From Brevundimonas diminuta 470-4 (lineage in GTDB: Bacteria > Pseudomonadota > Alphaproteobacteria > Caulobacterales > Caulobacteraceae), in the NCBI GenBank assembly GCA_000318405.1, contig KB291764.1:1-64000 (forward strand): 64,000 bases of DNA. The letters are read 5' to 3'. The notes under the pieces were generated by a model. It was not told the DNA's origin. It saw only the letters and a list, made by a program, of their open reading frames with translations, and searched no databases. The translations under genes and the position numbers were made by a program. Shown here piece by piece: positions 30,301-40,138 of this stretch (the stretch's first letter is position 1; each line of letters opens with the position of its first letter).

Positions 30301-31929
30301 ATGCATCTGATCGAGACCATCCTCCTCCTGTTGCTGGCCGTGGTGCTGTCGGGATGGGTGGCTCGCATCACGCGCATCGCCCTGCCTCTGGTGCAGATCG
30401 CGTTGGGCGCCGGGGTGGTGCTGATCACCGGCGAGTCGGTCGATCTGAAGCCGGATGTCTTCTTCCTGCTGTTCCTTCCGCCGCTGTTGTTCGTCGACGG
30501 TTGGCGCATCCCCAAGGAGGCGCTGTTCCGGGACCGGGTGGTGATTCTGGAACTGGCGCTGGGGCTGGTGGTCTTCACCGTTCTGGGGCTGGGCTTTCTG
30601 ATCCACTGGATGATCCCGGCCATGCCGCTGGCCGTGGCCTTCGCCCTGGCGGCCATCCTGTCGCCGACGGACCCGATCGCGGTTCAGGCCATCGCCGGGC
30701 GGGCGCCCATCCCCAAGCGGCTGATGCACATTCTCGAAGGCGAGTCCCTGCTGAACGACGCCAGCGGCCTGACCTGTATGCGGATCGCCGTGCTGGCGGC
30801 GACGACCGGCGCCTTTTCCCTGACCAGCGCCTTTGGAACCTTCGCCTGGCTGGCTCTGGCGGGCGTGGCGATCGGCATTGGCGTCACACTAGCCATAGGG
30901 TTGGTGAAGGCCTTCATCAGCCGTCGCTGGGGCGAGGATGTCGGCGGCCAGATCCTGATCAGCCTGCTGATGCCCTTCGCGGCCTATCTGGCGGCCGAAA
31001 CCATCCATGCTTCCGGCATTCTGGCGGCTGTGGCGGCGGGCGTGACGATGAGCTTCACCGAACGTCAGGGCTCAGCCCTGGCCGCGACCCGCATTCGCCG
31101 CGCCGTGGTCTGGGACACGGTGCAGTTCGTCGCCAACGGCCTGATCTTCGTCATCCTGGGCGAGCAGATGCCGTCCATCATGGCGCGCGCAGCCGAGGTC
31201 ATCCGCTCCACCGATCATGACGAGATCTGGTGGCTGGCCGTCTATGTTTTCGCCATCGTCGCGGCCTTGGCGGCCTTGCGCTTCGTCTGGGTGTGGACCT
31301 CGCTGAAGCTGACCCTGTTCCGTCGCAAGGGACGCGGCGCCCCGCCCAAGGTCGGCTTGAGACTCGTGGCGGTCATGTCTCTTGCGGGCGTGCGCGGGGC
31401 GATCACCCTGGCCGGCATCCTCACCTTGCCCTTCTATCTGGGCGACGGGTCGCCGATGCCGGCGCGGAACCTGGCGATCTTTCTGGCGGCGGGCGTGATC
31501 ATCGTCTCGCTGGTGCTGGCGACCATCGCCCTGCCGCGTCTGTTGAAGGGCGTCCAACTGCCGCCGGAGGATGATCATCAGGCCGAGGAAAACCGCTCTC
31601 GCGTCGCCGCCGCCTGGGCCGCTATCCGCGCTATCGAGGACGCCCAGCACGCGATGGCCGAGGGCAAGGCGGACCCCGATTTCTACACCGAAACCGCCAC
31701 ACGAGTGATGGAAGTCTATCGCCACCGCATCGACATGCGCGCCAGCATGGAGGCCGACGCCGTCGTTCAGGCCCGCCGCTCCGACGAGATCGAGCGCCGC
31801 CTGCGTCTGACGGGCCTCGCCGCCGAGCGCGAGGAACTGGTCCGCCTGGGCCGTCAGCGGCTGATCGACGAAGAGACGGCCCGCAAGCTGATCCGCGAGA
31901 TCGACCTGCAGGAGCTGCGCTACATCTAG
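30301..31929 (+). CDS. CPA1-type Na+/H+ antiporter
   Basis: This 542-residue protein has about 12 membrane segments and the CPA1 (NhaP/NHE) motifs FFLLFLPPLLFVDGWR near residue 60, AFALAAILSPTDPIAVQAI near 115, and EGESLLNDASGL near 148; the acidic residues in the last two motifs are the ion-binding site. A hydrophilic, helical C-terminal tail of about 120 residues follows and may be regulatory. It lies seven bases after hflX in the same direction and probably shares its transcript. Confidence 0.9.
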   Translation: MHLIETILLLLLAVVLSGWVARITRIALPLVQIALGAGVVLITGESVDLKPDVFFLLFLPPLLFVDGWRIPKEALFRDRVVILELALGLVVFTVLGLGFLIHWMIPAMPLAVAFALAAILSPTDPIAVQAIAGRAPIPKRLMHILEGESLLNDASGLTCMRIAVLAATTGAFSLTSAFGTFAWLALAGVAIGIGVTLAIGLVKAFISRRWGEDVGGQILISLLMPFAAYLAAETIHASGILAAVAAGVTMSFTERQGSALAATRIRRAVVWDTVQFVANGLIFVILGEQMPSIMARAAEVIRSTDHDEIWWLAVYVFAIVAALAALRFVWVWTSLKLTLFRRKGRGAPPKVGLRLVAVMSLAGVRGAITLAGILTLPFYLGDGSPMPARNLAIFLAAGVIIVSLVLATIALPRLLKGVQLPPEDDHQAEENRSRVAAAWAAIRAIEDAQHAMAEGKADPDFYTETATRVMEVYRHRIDMRASMEADAVVQARRSDEIERRLRLTGLAAEREELVRLGRQRLIDEETARKLIREIDLQELRYI

Positions 31930-31930
31930 C

Positions 31931-32719
31931 TTAGGCTCGCTCGGCCGCCTTCGCCGCGTCCCACAGGGCGTCCATTTCGGGCAGGTCGGACTGTTCCGGC
32001 GCGCGGCCATCCTTCTTCAGCTCGGCTTCGATGAACTCGAAGCGACGAACGAATTTGGCGTTGGCGGCGCGCAGGGCGTCTTCGGGCTCGACCTCCAGCT
32101 TGCGGGCCAGATTGGCGACGACGAACAGCAGGTCGCCCAACTCTTCGCGCGCCTTGTCCTTGTCGCCAGCCGCGATTTCGGCGCGCAGTTCCTCGACCTC
32201 CTCAGCCAGTTTGTCGAAGACCTCGTCGGTCGAGGGCCAGTCGAAGCCGACACGGCCTGCGCGCTTGGTCAGTTTGGCGGCGCGGGTCAGGGCGGGCAGG
32301 CCGACCGGGACGTCATCCAGCACGCCATGCTGTTCCTTGGCCTTGCGCTCGGCGGCCTTGATGTCTTCCCAGCGGGCCTTCTGGGCCGGGCCGGTGGCCT
32401 TGGCGGCTTCGTCGCCGAAGACGTGCGGATGGCGGCGGATCAGCTTGTCAGCCATGGCCTCGGCCACGTCTTCCAGCCGGAAATGCCCGGCTTCCTCGGC
32501 CATGCGCGAGTGGAAGACCACCTGGAACAGCAGGTCGCCCAGTTCGACCCTCAGCTCGTCCATGTCGCCGCGCTCGATGGCGTCGGCGACCTCATAGGCC
32601 TCCTCGATCGTATAGGGGGCGATGGTCTGGAAGGTCTGCTCCAGGTCCCAGGGACAGCCGCCGTTCGGATCGCGCAGGCGAACCATGATCTCTTTCAGGC
32701 GGTCGACGGGATGGGTCAT
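31931..32719 (-). CDS. mazG: Nucleoside triphosphate pyrophosphohydrolase MazG
   Basis: This 262-residue all-alpha enzyme hydrolyses non-canonical or excess NTPs to NMP. Two MazG domains are seen: the first with GGCPWDLEQTFQTIAPYTIEEAYEVADAI and ELGDLLFQVVFHSRMAEE, the second with KLAEEVEELRAEIA and EELGDLLFVVANLARK. The EExxE and ExxD metal-binding motifs are intact in both. Its ATG directly follows the stop of the upstream MFS gene. Confidence 0.95.
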   Translation of the reverse strand: MTHPVDRLKEIMVRLRDPNGGCPWDLEQTFQTIAPYTIEEAYEVADAIERGDMDELRVELGDLLFQVVFHSRMAEEAGHFRLEDVAEAMADKLIRRHPHVFGDEAAKATGPAQKARWEDIKAAERKAKEQHGVLDDVPVGLPALTRAAKLTKRAGRVGFDWPSTDEVFDKLAEEVEELRAEIAAGDKDKAREELGDLLFVVANLARKLEVEPEDALRAANAKFVRRFEFIEAELKKDGRAPEQSDLPEMDALWDAAKAAERA

Positions 32720-34105
32720 TCAGGCGTGTCCGGCGTCTCTTTGCGCCAGGGCGGCGCGGATTTCATCGTGCCGCTGAGCGGTCAGGGGATAGCCCTTCAG
32801 CACCCAGGCGGTGGCCGCCAATAGCAGGCCCGGCACGGCGATGAACAGGATCTGCAGGATCAACAGCGAGAAGTCGCTGTTCCCTTCCGGCCCGGGCAGG
32901 GCCTTGAACCCGACCAGCGGCAGAATGGCGTAGGGCAGCAGGGCGAAGACGTGCCCCATCTTGGTGGTGGCCGACAGGATGGAGAACATCAGGCCGGTGC
33001 GGTCCACGCCCGTTTCCAGCCGCACCTCGTCGCCTGCGTCCGCCATCATGGCGCGCAGCAGGAACAGGCCCGCCGCATAGGGCAGGCCGGCGATGAACAT
33101 GGCGACGGCCGTCAGGGCGAAGTTCCCGCCCGGAACCAGGGTCGCGCCGACATAGAAGACGGCGAAGATCAGGCTGGCCACGGCCAGGGCGCGGTCCTTG
33201 CCGATCCGTGTCGCCAGCCAGGCCCAGATGGGCGCTCCGACCAGGCCCGCCATGAAGTAGATCAGCATGAACAGCGACGCCTGGGTGTGATCGTAGCCCT
33301 TGATCTGGCCGAAGAAGAAGAACAGCAGCGACCCGGTGATGCCCGGCGCAATCCCCAGCAGCAGGTCGGCGATCAGCAGCTTGCGCACTGTCTTCATCCT
33401 GAACAGAGCCAGATAGGCGCGCGGCCCGCCGTGCGGCGCGGCGCCTGCGTTGACTGGCTCGGGCACGGCCGCCATCGCCAGCCCGATGGTCAGGGGCAGG
33501 GCGATGATGATGGCCCAGCCCATGATTCGCACCCCGTCGACGTAGCTCCCCAGTCCCGTCTTCACCACGATGGTCGGCAGGATCAGGATCAGGATCACGC
33601 CGATGATGTTGAACACCTGCCACCAGCCATAGACGCGGCTGCGCTGGTCGTATTGCGGCGCCAGCACGGCGGCCCAGCCCAACTGCCCCAGCGTTCCCAT
33701 CGAGAAGCCGAGGTAGAGCACCAGCAGCCAGGCGAACAGATAGACCGGCCCGGCGCCCGGCTGGACCGTCACGAACATCATCAGCGCCGCCAGCATCAGG
33801 ATCGGCGTCGCCACGGCCATCCACGGGCGATAGCGGCCCAGGCGCGTGCGGGTCCTGTCCATTCCCCAGCCGATGAAGGGATCGAACAGGATGTCGATCA
33901 GCCGCACCGCCATGAAGACGGCGGCCACCATGCCCATCTCTATGCCGACGTGGGTGGCGTAGAACTCCGGAAGGGTGACGGGCAGGGCCACGCCGAAAGC
34001 CGCCAGCGGCAGGCAGGGCCCTGAGAAGGCGGCCAGGATGGCGTTGGAGCGGCGCGTCGCGTCGGGCGCAGCTGTGGCGGACGAAGGCGCGGCGGTTGCG
34101 GTCAT
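32720..34105 (-). CDS. MFS sugar/cation symporter-like transporter
   Basis: This 461-residue membrane protein has about 12 predicted segments and resembles the GPH/MelB branch of the major facilitator superfamily: VRLIDILFDPFIGWGMDRTRTRLGRYRPWM near residue 65 carries the conserved Asp and Arg pattern of that branch. The substrate cannot be inferred. I start at ATG 34105 (MTATAAP); the frame extends to 34246 over the promoter region of the divergent gene without family features. It is upstream of and abuts mazG. Confidence 0.85.
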   Translation of the reverse strand: MTATAAPSSATAAPDATRRSNAILAAFSGPCLPLAAFGVALPVTLPEFYATHVGIEMGMVAAVFMAVRLIDILFDPFIGWGMDRTRTRLGRYRPWMAVATPILMLAALMMFVTVQPGAGPVYLFAWLLVLYLGFSMGTLGQLGWAAVLAPQYDQRSRVYGWWQVFNIIGVILILILPTIVVKTGLGSYVDGVRIMGWAIIIALPLTIGLAMAAVPEPVNAGAAPHGGPRAYLALFRMKTVRKLLIADLLLGIAPGITGSLLFFFFGQIKGYDHTQASLFMLIYFMAGLVGAPIWAWLATRIGKDRALAVASLIFAVFYVGATLVPGGNFALTAVAMFIAGLPYAAGLFLLRAMMADAGDEVRLETGVDRTGLMFSILSATTKMGHVFALLPYAILPLVGFKALPGPEGNSDFSLLILQILFIAVPGLLLAATAWVLKGYPLTAQRHDEIRAALAQRDAGHA

Positions 34106-34223
34106 GCGGTCACGGCCCGATCGCGGCGCGAGTCGGCCGCAATCGTCAACATGCAGGTTTTCGACGCAGGCGCGAAGACCGCGAGGGCTTGCGGCGACTC
34201 TCATCCTGAGGCCTGCTGCGGGC

Positions 34224-35081
34224 ATGTGGAAAGCGTCCGCCTTCATTATCGCCGCCCTGGCCGCTGTGGTCGCCGGACAGGCTTACGCAGAGGCGCCGGA
34301 ACCGGCGCCGACCGCCCAGATCTGCGACCGGGCGCCCGGCGCCTGGGATGACACGGCCGAGGCGAACGCCATTTCCTTATATGCGCTGGAGTGGATCCCG
34401 TTCGGGCCGTCAGAGCTGGGCTGGGAAGCCTATGTGCCGCTGATCCAGCATGAGGTCGGCTCGCCCTGCGATCCGACATCGGCGGGGTTCGCTGAAGCCC
34501 TGGCGGCGTTCCAGGCGCGCTATGGGCTGACGGCCAGCGGACGGTTCGATCAGGCGACCTTTCAGGTCCTGCGGGGCCTGTGGCAGGAGCGGCGGCCCTT
34601 CGTCATGGCGCGGGTGAGGGGGGAATGCCCGGATCCGCCGCCCGTCGCCGACCTGGCCTATCTGACGACGGGCGAGGAACACGCCGAGCGCCTGACGCGG
34701 CTGCTGCGCCGCGACGTGCTGGAGGCCTATCGCGCGATGGCGGCGGCGGCCCGCGCCGAAGTTCCTGAGATCGCCGCTGAGCCGGAACTGTTGCGCGTCT
34801 TTTCCTCCTTCCGCGACCCGGAGGCTGACGCCGCCCGATGTGCACGTGACGGCAATTGCGACGGCCTGCGCCGCGCCGTTTGCTCGCCGCACCGCACCGG
34901 CACGGCGGTCGATCTGTATGTCGGCCACCTGCAGGGCATGGGCGTCGATTCCACCGATGTTCACAGCCGCCGCCACATGAGCCAGACCCCGACCTATCGC
35001 TGGCTGGTCAAGAATGCAGGGCGGTTCGGCTTCGTCCCCTATGTCTATGAGCCCTGGCATTGGGAGTGGGTCGGTCGATGA
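34224..35081 (+). CDS. Secreted M15-type D-Ala-D-Ala carboxypeptidase-like protein
   Basis: This 285-residue protein has a signal peptide (residues 1-22, cleavage near AYA), a peptidoglycan-binding-like domain (FQARYGLTASGRFDQATFQVL near residue 95) and a C-terminal M15/VanY peptidase domain. The zinc-site motifs are visible as CSPHRTGTAVDLYVG and YEPWHWEWVG, with His and Asp ligands in the first and His in the second. It should trim peptidoglycan stem peptides in the periplasm. Its stop overlaps the start of the next gene (ATGA). Confidence 0.85.
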   Translation: MWKASAFIIAALAAVVAGQAYAEAPEPAPTAQICDRAPGAWDDTAEANAISLYALEWIPFGPSELGWEAYVPLIQHEVGSPCDPTSAGFAEALAAFQARYGLTASGRFDQATFQVLRGLWQERRPFVMARVRGECPDPPPVADLAYLTTGEEHAERLTRLLRRDVLEAYRAMAAAARAEVPEIAAEPELLRVFSSFRDPEADAARCARDGNCDGLRRAVCSPHRTGTAVDLYVGHLQGMGVDSTDVHSRRHMSQTPTYRWLVKNAGRFGFVPYVYEPWHWEWVGR

Positions 35082-35542
35082 TCCGTCCCTTGGCGCACGG
35101 CGAAGCGGCGCTGGCGCGCGAGGTGTTCGGACGCGACCTGCGGCTGGACGATATCCACTTTCTGGGCTCGCCCTGGCCGTTCGTTCGCGCCTTCGTGCCG
35201 GGGCGCTGGTTCGGACGCGACTGGATCGTCTGGCCCAGGGCGACGCTGACGCCGGACCTGTCCCAGACGCCGCTCAGGACGCAGGCGGTTTTCATCCATG
35301 AACTCGTTCACGTCTGGCAGGCGCAGACCGGCGTCAACCTGCTGACCGGCAAGCTGAAGGCGGGCGACGGACCGGGCGCCTACGCCTATCCCGTCGATGA
35401 CGCGTGCGAATGGATAGGCCTGAACATCGAACAGCAGGCCATGGTGGTCGAGCACCGCTTTCTGCTGTCGCGGGGCGCGCGCGTTCCTGCCGATCCGGCC
35501 TTCTATCAGCGGGTCTGCCCGATCGGCGCGTCGCATTCTTAG
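35078..35542 (+). CDS. Hypothetical HExxH-containing protein
   Basis: This 154-residue protein has no clear signal peptide. It contains HELVHVWQ near residue 75, the zinc-metalloprotease HExxH pattern, followed by Asp and Glu residues (DACEWIGLNIEQQAMVVEH) that could supply a third ligand. Related proteins in Caulobacterales are, as far as I recall, annotated only as Vgr-related, which says little. It is translationally coupled to the VanY-like gene, which suggests a joint role in cell-wall processing. Confidence 0.7.
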   Translation: MIRPLAHGEAALAREVFGRDLRLDDIHFLGSPWPFVRAFVPGRWFGRDWIVWPRATLTPDLSQTPLRTQAVFIHELVHVWQAQTGVNLLTGKLKAGDGPGAYAYPVDDACEWIGLNIEQQAMVVEHRFLLSRGARVPADPAFYQRVCPIGASHS

Positions 35543-35660
35543 GCGAGAGACTTGCGGGACTGCGTACGAAGCCTAGATCAGTCACTATAGCTGTTGCCGA
35601 ACAGGCACCGTTTCATTCTCTTCGGAGCCGTAACGCCCAAGAAGCGGCACGGTTAAGGTC

Positions 35661-36416
35661 ATGCGCCAGCCCGCACTCTTTTTTGGTCATGGTTCGCCCA
35701 TGAACGCCCTTGGCGGCCCTTTCGCAGAGGCCTGGCGCACCTTGGGGCAGGACATCGGCAAACCGAAAGGCGTTGTCATGGTCTCGGCTCACTGGGAGAC
35801 CCGCGGGCTGGGCGTGACGGCGCAGGAGCAACCGGAAACCCTCCATGATTTCGGGGGCTTTCCGCCTGAACTTCATGCCATGCAGTATCCGGCGCCCGGC
35901 TCTCCCGCCCTGGCGAGCCGCGTGGCGGAGCTGACCGACGCAGTGACCACCACCCAGTGGGGGCTGGACCACGGAACCTGGTCCGTGCTCACGCACGTCT
36001 GGCCCGATGCCGACGTGCCTGTGGTGCAACTGTCGCTGGATCGCACGCTCGACGCCCGCGCCCACTATGAACTGGCGAAGCGCCTGCGTCCGTTGCGGGA
36101 TGAGGGCGTAATCATCGCCGGGTCGGGCGATTTCGTGCACAATCTGCAGACATGGAAACGCGCGGGCGGCGAGCCCTACGACTGGGCGGTCGACTTCAAC
36201 GAGGCGGTGAAGCGCGCCTTCATGGCGGGCGACCATGACGCCCTGATCGACTGGGTCCATCTGGCCGAGCAGGCGCAGCTCAGCGTGCCGACGGACGAGC
36301 ACTATCTGCCGCTGCTCTATGTCGCCGCCCAGCAGGCGTCGGGCGAGCCCTTGAGCTTCTTCAATGATGTGATCGACGGCGGTTCGATCTCGATGACGGG
36401 CGTCCGGATCGGCTGA
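35661..36416 (+). CDS. Class III extradiol dioxygenase, DODA/YgiD type
   Basis: This 251-residue enzyme belongs to the LigB superfamily of non-haem iron (or zinc) dioxygenases. The metal site is seen as FFGHGSPMNAL near residue 8, VSAHWETRG near 43, and the later His in GSGDFVHNLQTW near 155. The pattern MQYPAPGSPALA is typical of the 4,5-DOPA-extradiol-dioxygenase-like group. The physiological substrate is not known. It stands alone with its own short upstream region. Confidence 0.88.
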   Translation: MRQPALFFGHGSPMNALGGPFAEAWRTLGQDIGKPKGVVMVSAHWETRGLGVTAQEQPETLHDFGGFPPELHAMQYPAPGSPALASRVAELTDAVTTTQWGLDHGTWSVLTHVWPDADVPVVQLSLDRTLDARAHYELAKRLRPLRDEGVIIAGSGDFVHNLQTWKRAGGEPYDWAVDFNEAVKRAFMAGDHDALIDWVHLAEQAQLSVPTDEHYLPLLYVAAQQASGEPLSFFNDVIDGGSISMTGVRIG

Positions 36417-36437
36417 CCGGACGCCGCGTCGCGCGTA

Positions 36438-36848
36438 TCAGCGGCGGCCGCCGCGCAGGGCGTTGTCAAGCGACCACGGCCCCGGTCCGGCGAAGACCAG
36501 ATACAGGAAGACGAAGCAGTACAGGGCCGCCAACTCCCCGCCGTTGTTGATGGGGTAAGGGCTCCGGGGCGCGTGAACCATCCAGTAGGCCACGGCGGTG
36601 AAGCCGGACAGGATGAAGGCCGTCGGGCGGCTGAACAGGCCCAGCACCATCAGCACCCCGCCGACCAGTTCGATCGGCCCGGACCAGCCCGCCAGCGTCG
36701 ACAGGTTGATGCCCTGGCCTCCGCCGCCCGGCGGGAAGCCAAGAACCTTTTGGGCGCCGTGCTGAAGCAGCAGCAGGCCGGAGACAATTCTGAGAAGGCT
36801 GAGGAAATGCGGTTCCCAGCCGGCCAGGGATGTCGAACGTCGAGCCAT
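36438..36848 (-). CDS. DoxX family membrane protein
   Basis: This 136-residue protein has four predicted membrane segments and the DoxX pattern LRIVSGLLLLQHGAQKVLGFP and GPIELVGGVLMVLGLFSRPTAFILSG. The family occurs in quinone-linked redox and oxidative-stress settings, but the role of this paralogue is unknown. It is convergent with the DODA-type gene and has an 80-base upstream gap shared with the 3' end of the broken synthetase gene. Confidence 0.87.
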   Translation of the reverse strand: MARRSTSLAGWEPHFLSLLRIVSGLLLLQHGAQKVLGFPPGGGGQGINLSTLAGWSGPIELVGGVLMVLGLFSRPTAFILSGFTAVAYWMVHAPRSPYPINNGGELAALYCFVFLYLVFAGPGPWSLDNALRGGRR

Positions 36849-36930
36849 GAAGTCTCCTCGGTCGTGGCGTCCCGAGAGCGGGACCGAACTGTCGAGGTTA
36901 TGACACTGGCGGCGAACGGCAAGCGCCTTG

Positions 36931-38490
36931 TCAGGCGCCCTTCAATTCATCCTCGACCCGCTTCTGGATCGTCACATAGTCAGTCTTGCCGGTGCCCAGG
37001 ACGGGGATGCTGTCGACCTTGATGATCCGTTTCGGCACCGCCAGTTCGGGCGCGCCGTTTTCTCTAGCCTATTCCGTCAACTGAGCGGTCTCGGCTCCCG
37101 CGACGTCTGTGACCAGCACCAGGCGCTCGCCCTTCTTGCTGTCAGGGATGGCGATTACGGCGTGGTGGCCGGTCGGCCAGACCGCGCCCGCCATGCCTTC
37201 GACCGCCGTCAGGGACACCATCTCGCCGCCGATCTTGGCGAACCGCTTCACTCGCCCAAGGATGGTGATGTAGCCCTCGGCGTCGACGTCGACGATGTCG
37301 CCCGTGTCGTGCCAGCCGTCGGCCAGAGGCTCCAGATTGTCCGGGTCGTTCGGCGAGATATAGCCTTCCATCACGTTCGGCCCGCGCAGGAACAGGCGGC
37401 CGCCGACCTCAATGCCCTCGACCGGTTCGATCCGGTACTCCATGCCCGGCAGGATCTGGCCCACCGTGCCCGGCCGGTTGCGGTCGGGATGGTTCACGGC
37501 CACGACCGGCGCCGTTTCGGTGGCGCCGTAGCCTTCCAGCAGGGTCAGGCCGCCGAACTTGGCGTCGAAGGCGGCGCGGGTTTCTTCACGGACCTTCTCG
37601 GCGCCCGCCACGGCGAACTTCAGGGTGGCGAAGTCGCCCGGCTCGGCCACGCGGGCGTATTGGTTCAGGAAGGTGTCGGTGGCGAACAGGATCGACGCCT
37701 TCACCTGGGGCAGCAGGTCGGTGATCTGCTTGGCGTGCAGCGGCGACGGGTATTCAAACGCCTTCAACCCCTGCAACAGCGGCAGCAGCACCCCGCCGGT
37801 CAGGCCGAAGCAGTGGAAGGTCGGCAGCGGGTTGAACATGACCCAGTCGGGATCCAGATCGATGTGGGCCGCCACCTGACGTGCGTTGGCGACCAGATTC
37901 TTCTGGCTCAGCACCACCCCCTTGGGCGCGCCGAAGCTGCCCGAGGTGAACAGCACGACACCCGCCGAATCCGGATCCGTCTTCACGCGAAAACGCTTGG
38001 GCGCCATGCCCGCGCTGAGGCCGTACAGCTTGTCGGCCAGGCCGATGGTCTTGCGGATGTCGTCCAGCCAGACGATCTCGGCGACCTCGCTCAGGCCCTC
38101 CATCAGATCGTCCAGCTTGGCCTGGGTCACGAAGCGCTTGGCCGACAGGATTTTCTTCACGCCCGCCGTCTTCAGCGCCGCCTTCAGATTGGCCTCGCCC
38201 GAGGTGAAGTTCAGCATGACCGGCACGCGGCCGAAGGCGTGAAGGGCGAAGAACGTCACCACCACGCCCGCGCTGGACGGCAGCAGCACGCCGACGCGCT
38301 CGCCCGGTTTCGTCAGCCTGGCGATCTTGCGACCCAGCACGAAGGCGGCGCGGATCAGGCCCGTATAGGTCAGAGGGTGGCGATCCTGGTCCTCCAGAAT
38401 CTCCTTGTCGCCGTAGCGGGCGCGCGCATCGACCAGCGCGTCAAACAGCGTTTCTTCATAGACCGCAGGGTCCAGGGCCGCTCGCAGCAA
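36931..38490 (-). pseudogene. AMP-binding acyl-CoA/acyl-ACP synthetase interrupted by an amber codon
   Basis: The frame encodes an adenylate-forming enzyme with A3 (VVLFTSGSFGAPKGVVLS), A5 (EGYGATETAPV), A7 (WHDTGD) and A8 (ILGRVKRFAKIGGEMVSL). An in-frame TAG at 37069-37071 stops it after residue 473. Reading on in the same frame gives 45 more codons of normal synthetase sequence, including the A10 motif VLGTGKTDY with its catalytic lysine, and a TGA at 36931-36933. So this is one nonsense change, not a frameshift. The truncated protein would lack the acyl-adenylation lysine. The start is TTG at 38490 with AAGGAGG seven bases upstream. A base-call error is the main alternative. Confidence 0.85.
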
Positions 38491-38702
38491 GCACGTCCTC
38501 CTTCAGAGAGCTCTGGTGCGGCTCTCCTGGTTAAGAGGCCGGAACCTAGTGACGCAAGGGCGCCTTGAAAAGATGCGTAACGTCGCGTGAGGCTGTTCCG
38601 ATGCCGGACTGAAACCGTCTGTGCCTTGCGTTTGCCCCCCGGAAGTCCGACATAGCCTCAAGAATTGGGACGCCTTCCGAAACAGGAGCCAGACCGGCGG
38701 CG

Positions 38703-39677
38703 ATGGTCACGCTTATCGACACCCTGCAGAAGAAGCCGTCCGAGCTTCGTCACCCTGAAAAGCAGAACCGCCCGGAATCGGCGGTTCTGAAAAAGCCGGA
38801 CTGGCTGCGCGTAAAGGCGCCCGGCTCGGGCCAGTACAACGCGACTAAGGACATCGTTCGCTCCAAGGGGCTGGTGACGGTCTGTGAAGAGGCTGCCTGC
38901 CCGAACATCGGCGAGTGCTGGAGCCAGAAGCACGCCACCCTGATGATCATGGGCGACACCTGCACGCGGGCCTGCGCCTTCTGCAACGTCAAGACCGGCC
39001 TGCCGCAGCCGCTGGACCCGGAAGAGCCCGCCAAGGTCGGTCTGGCCGTGGCCCAGATGGGCCTGAACCACGTCGTCATCACCTCGGTGGACCGCGACGA
39101 CGTGTCGGACGGCGGCGCCGCCCACTTCGCCGAGGCGGTGCGCCAGATCCGCCTACAGGCGCCGAACACCACGGTCGAGATCTTGACGCCAGACTTCCTG
39201 CGCAAGGACGGCGCGGCCGAGGTGATGATCGACGCCACGCCCGACGTCTTCAACCACAACCTTGAGACGGTTCCGCGCCTGTATCTGAAGATTCGGCCGG
39301 GCGCCCGCTACTTCCACTCCCTGCGCCTGCTGCAGATGGTCAAGGAGCGCGACCCGAACCAGTTCACCAAGTCCGGCATCATGGTCGGCCTGGGCGAGAC
39401 CAAGGAAGAGGTCATGCAGGTGATGGACGACATGCGCTCCGCAGGCGTCGACTTCATCACCATCGGCCAGTACCTGCAGCCGACGCGCAAGCACGCCCCG
39501 ATCGACCGCTTCGTCACGCCTGAAGAGTTCAAGGCCTATGAGGCGATCGCGCGGGCCAAGGGCTTCCTGATGGTGTCGTCCTCGCCGCTGACGCGCTCGT
39601 CGCACCACGCGGGCGACGACTTCGCCCGGCTGAAGGCGGCGCGCGAGGCTCAGCTGTCGTCCCGGAACGGCCGCTGA
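38703..39677 (+). CDS. lipA: Lipoyl synthase LipA
   Basis: This 324-residue radical-SAM enzyme inserts sulfur into octanoyl groups on lipoyl domains. The auxiliary cluster motif [12 protein letters not shown] and the radical-SAM motif CTRACAFC are intact, and the C-terminal RSSHHAG serine signature is present as [11 protein letters not shown]. Its products are needed by the pdhB and pdhC lipoyl domains encoded about 6 kb downstream. It is five bases upstream of the ratA-like gene. Confidence 0.97.
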   Translation: MVTLIDTLQKKPSELRHPEKQNRPESAVLKKPDWLRVKAPGSGQYNATKDIVRSKGLVTVCEEAACPNIGECWSQKHATLMIMGDTCTRACAFCNVKTGLPQPLDPEEPAKVGLAVAQMGLNHVVITSVDRDDVSDGGAAHFAEAVRQIRLQAPNTTVEILTPDFLRKDGAAEVMIDATPDVFNHNLETVPRLYLKIRPGARYFHSLRLLQMVKERDPNQFTKSGIMVGLGETKEEVMQVMDDMRSAGVDFITIGQYLQPTRKHAPIDRFVTPEEFKAYEAIARAKGFLMVSSSPLTRSSHHAGDDFARLKAAREAQLSSRNGR

Positions 39678-39681
39678 TCCT

Positions 39682-40134
39682 TTGGCCGTCCATCGCGTAA
39701 CGCGCATTCTGCCCTATGCGCCGGAACAGCTCGCCGCCCTGGTGGCGGACGTGCGCGCCTATCCCGACTTCGTGCCGTGGATCACCTCCATGCGTGTCTG
39801 GAACGTGCGCGACGAGGCGCCGGGCGTACATCTGCTAGACGCCGAGGCCGGCGTCGGCTTCGCCTTCCTGACCGAGAAGTTCTCGACCTGGGTGCGCCAT
39901 GACGTCCATGCGCCCAAGGTCGAGGTCGGCCTGATCCGCGGCCCGTTCAAACACCTGAAGAATCGCTGGGAGTTCCATCCGCACCCCCAGGGGACGCGAC
40001 TGGAATTCTTTATCGACTTCGCCTTCAAGTCGCGCATGCTGGACATGATGCTTCAGGCGAACTTCGACCGAGCGGTCGACAAGCTGATCCAGTGTTTCGA
40101 GGGCCGCGCCAAGGCCCTGTACGGCAAGAGGTAG
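39682..40134 (+). CDS. RatA/Coq10 family START-like protein
   Basis: This 150-residue protein has the START-like fold of the Coq10/RatA family: RVTRILPYAPEQLAALVADVRAYPDFVPW at the N-terminus and RLEFFIDFAFKSRMLDMMLQANF near the C-terminus. The family binds ubiquinone or helps its function; the toxin name RatA comes from E. coli and does not imply toxicity here. The start is a TTG four bases after lipA, so the two are likely co-transcribed. Confidence 0.9.
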   Translation: MAVHRVTRILPYAPEQLAALVADVRAYPDFVPWITSMRVWNVRDEAPGVHLLDAEAGVGFAFLTEKFSTWVRHDVHAPKVEVGLIRGPFKHLKNRWEFHPHPQGTRLEFFIDFAFKSRMLDMMLQANFDRAVDKLIQCFEGRAKALYGKR

Positions 40135-40138
40135 GACC

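Noticed and set aside
36928-38568. 546-codon plus-strand frame over the broken synthetase gene
   Set aside because: It is the antisense shadow of a clear AMP-binding enzyme; the synthetase motifs on the minus strand are decisive.
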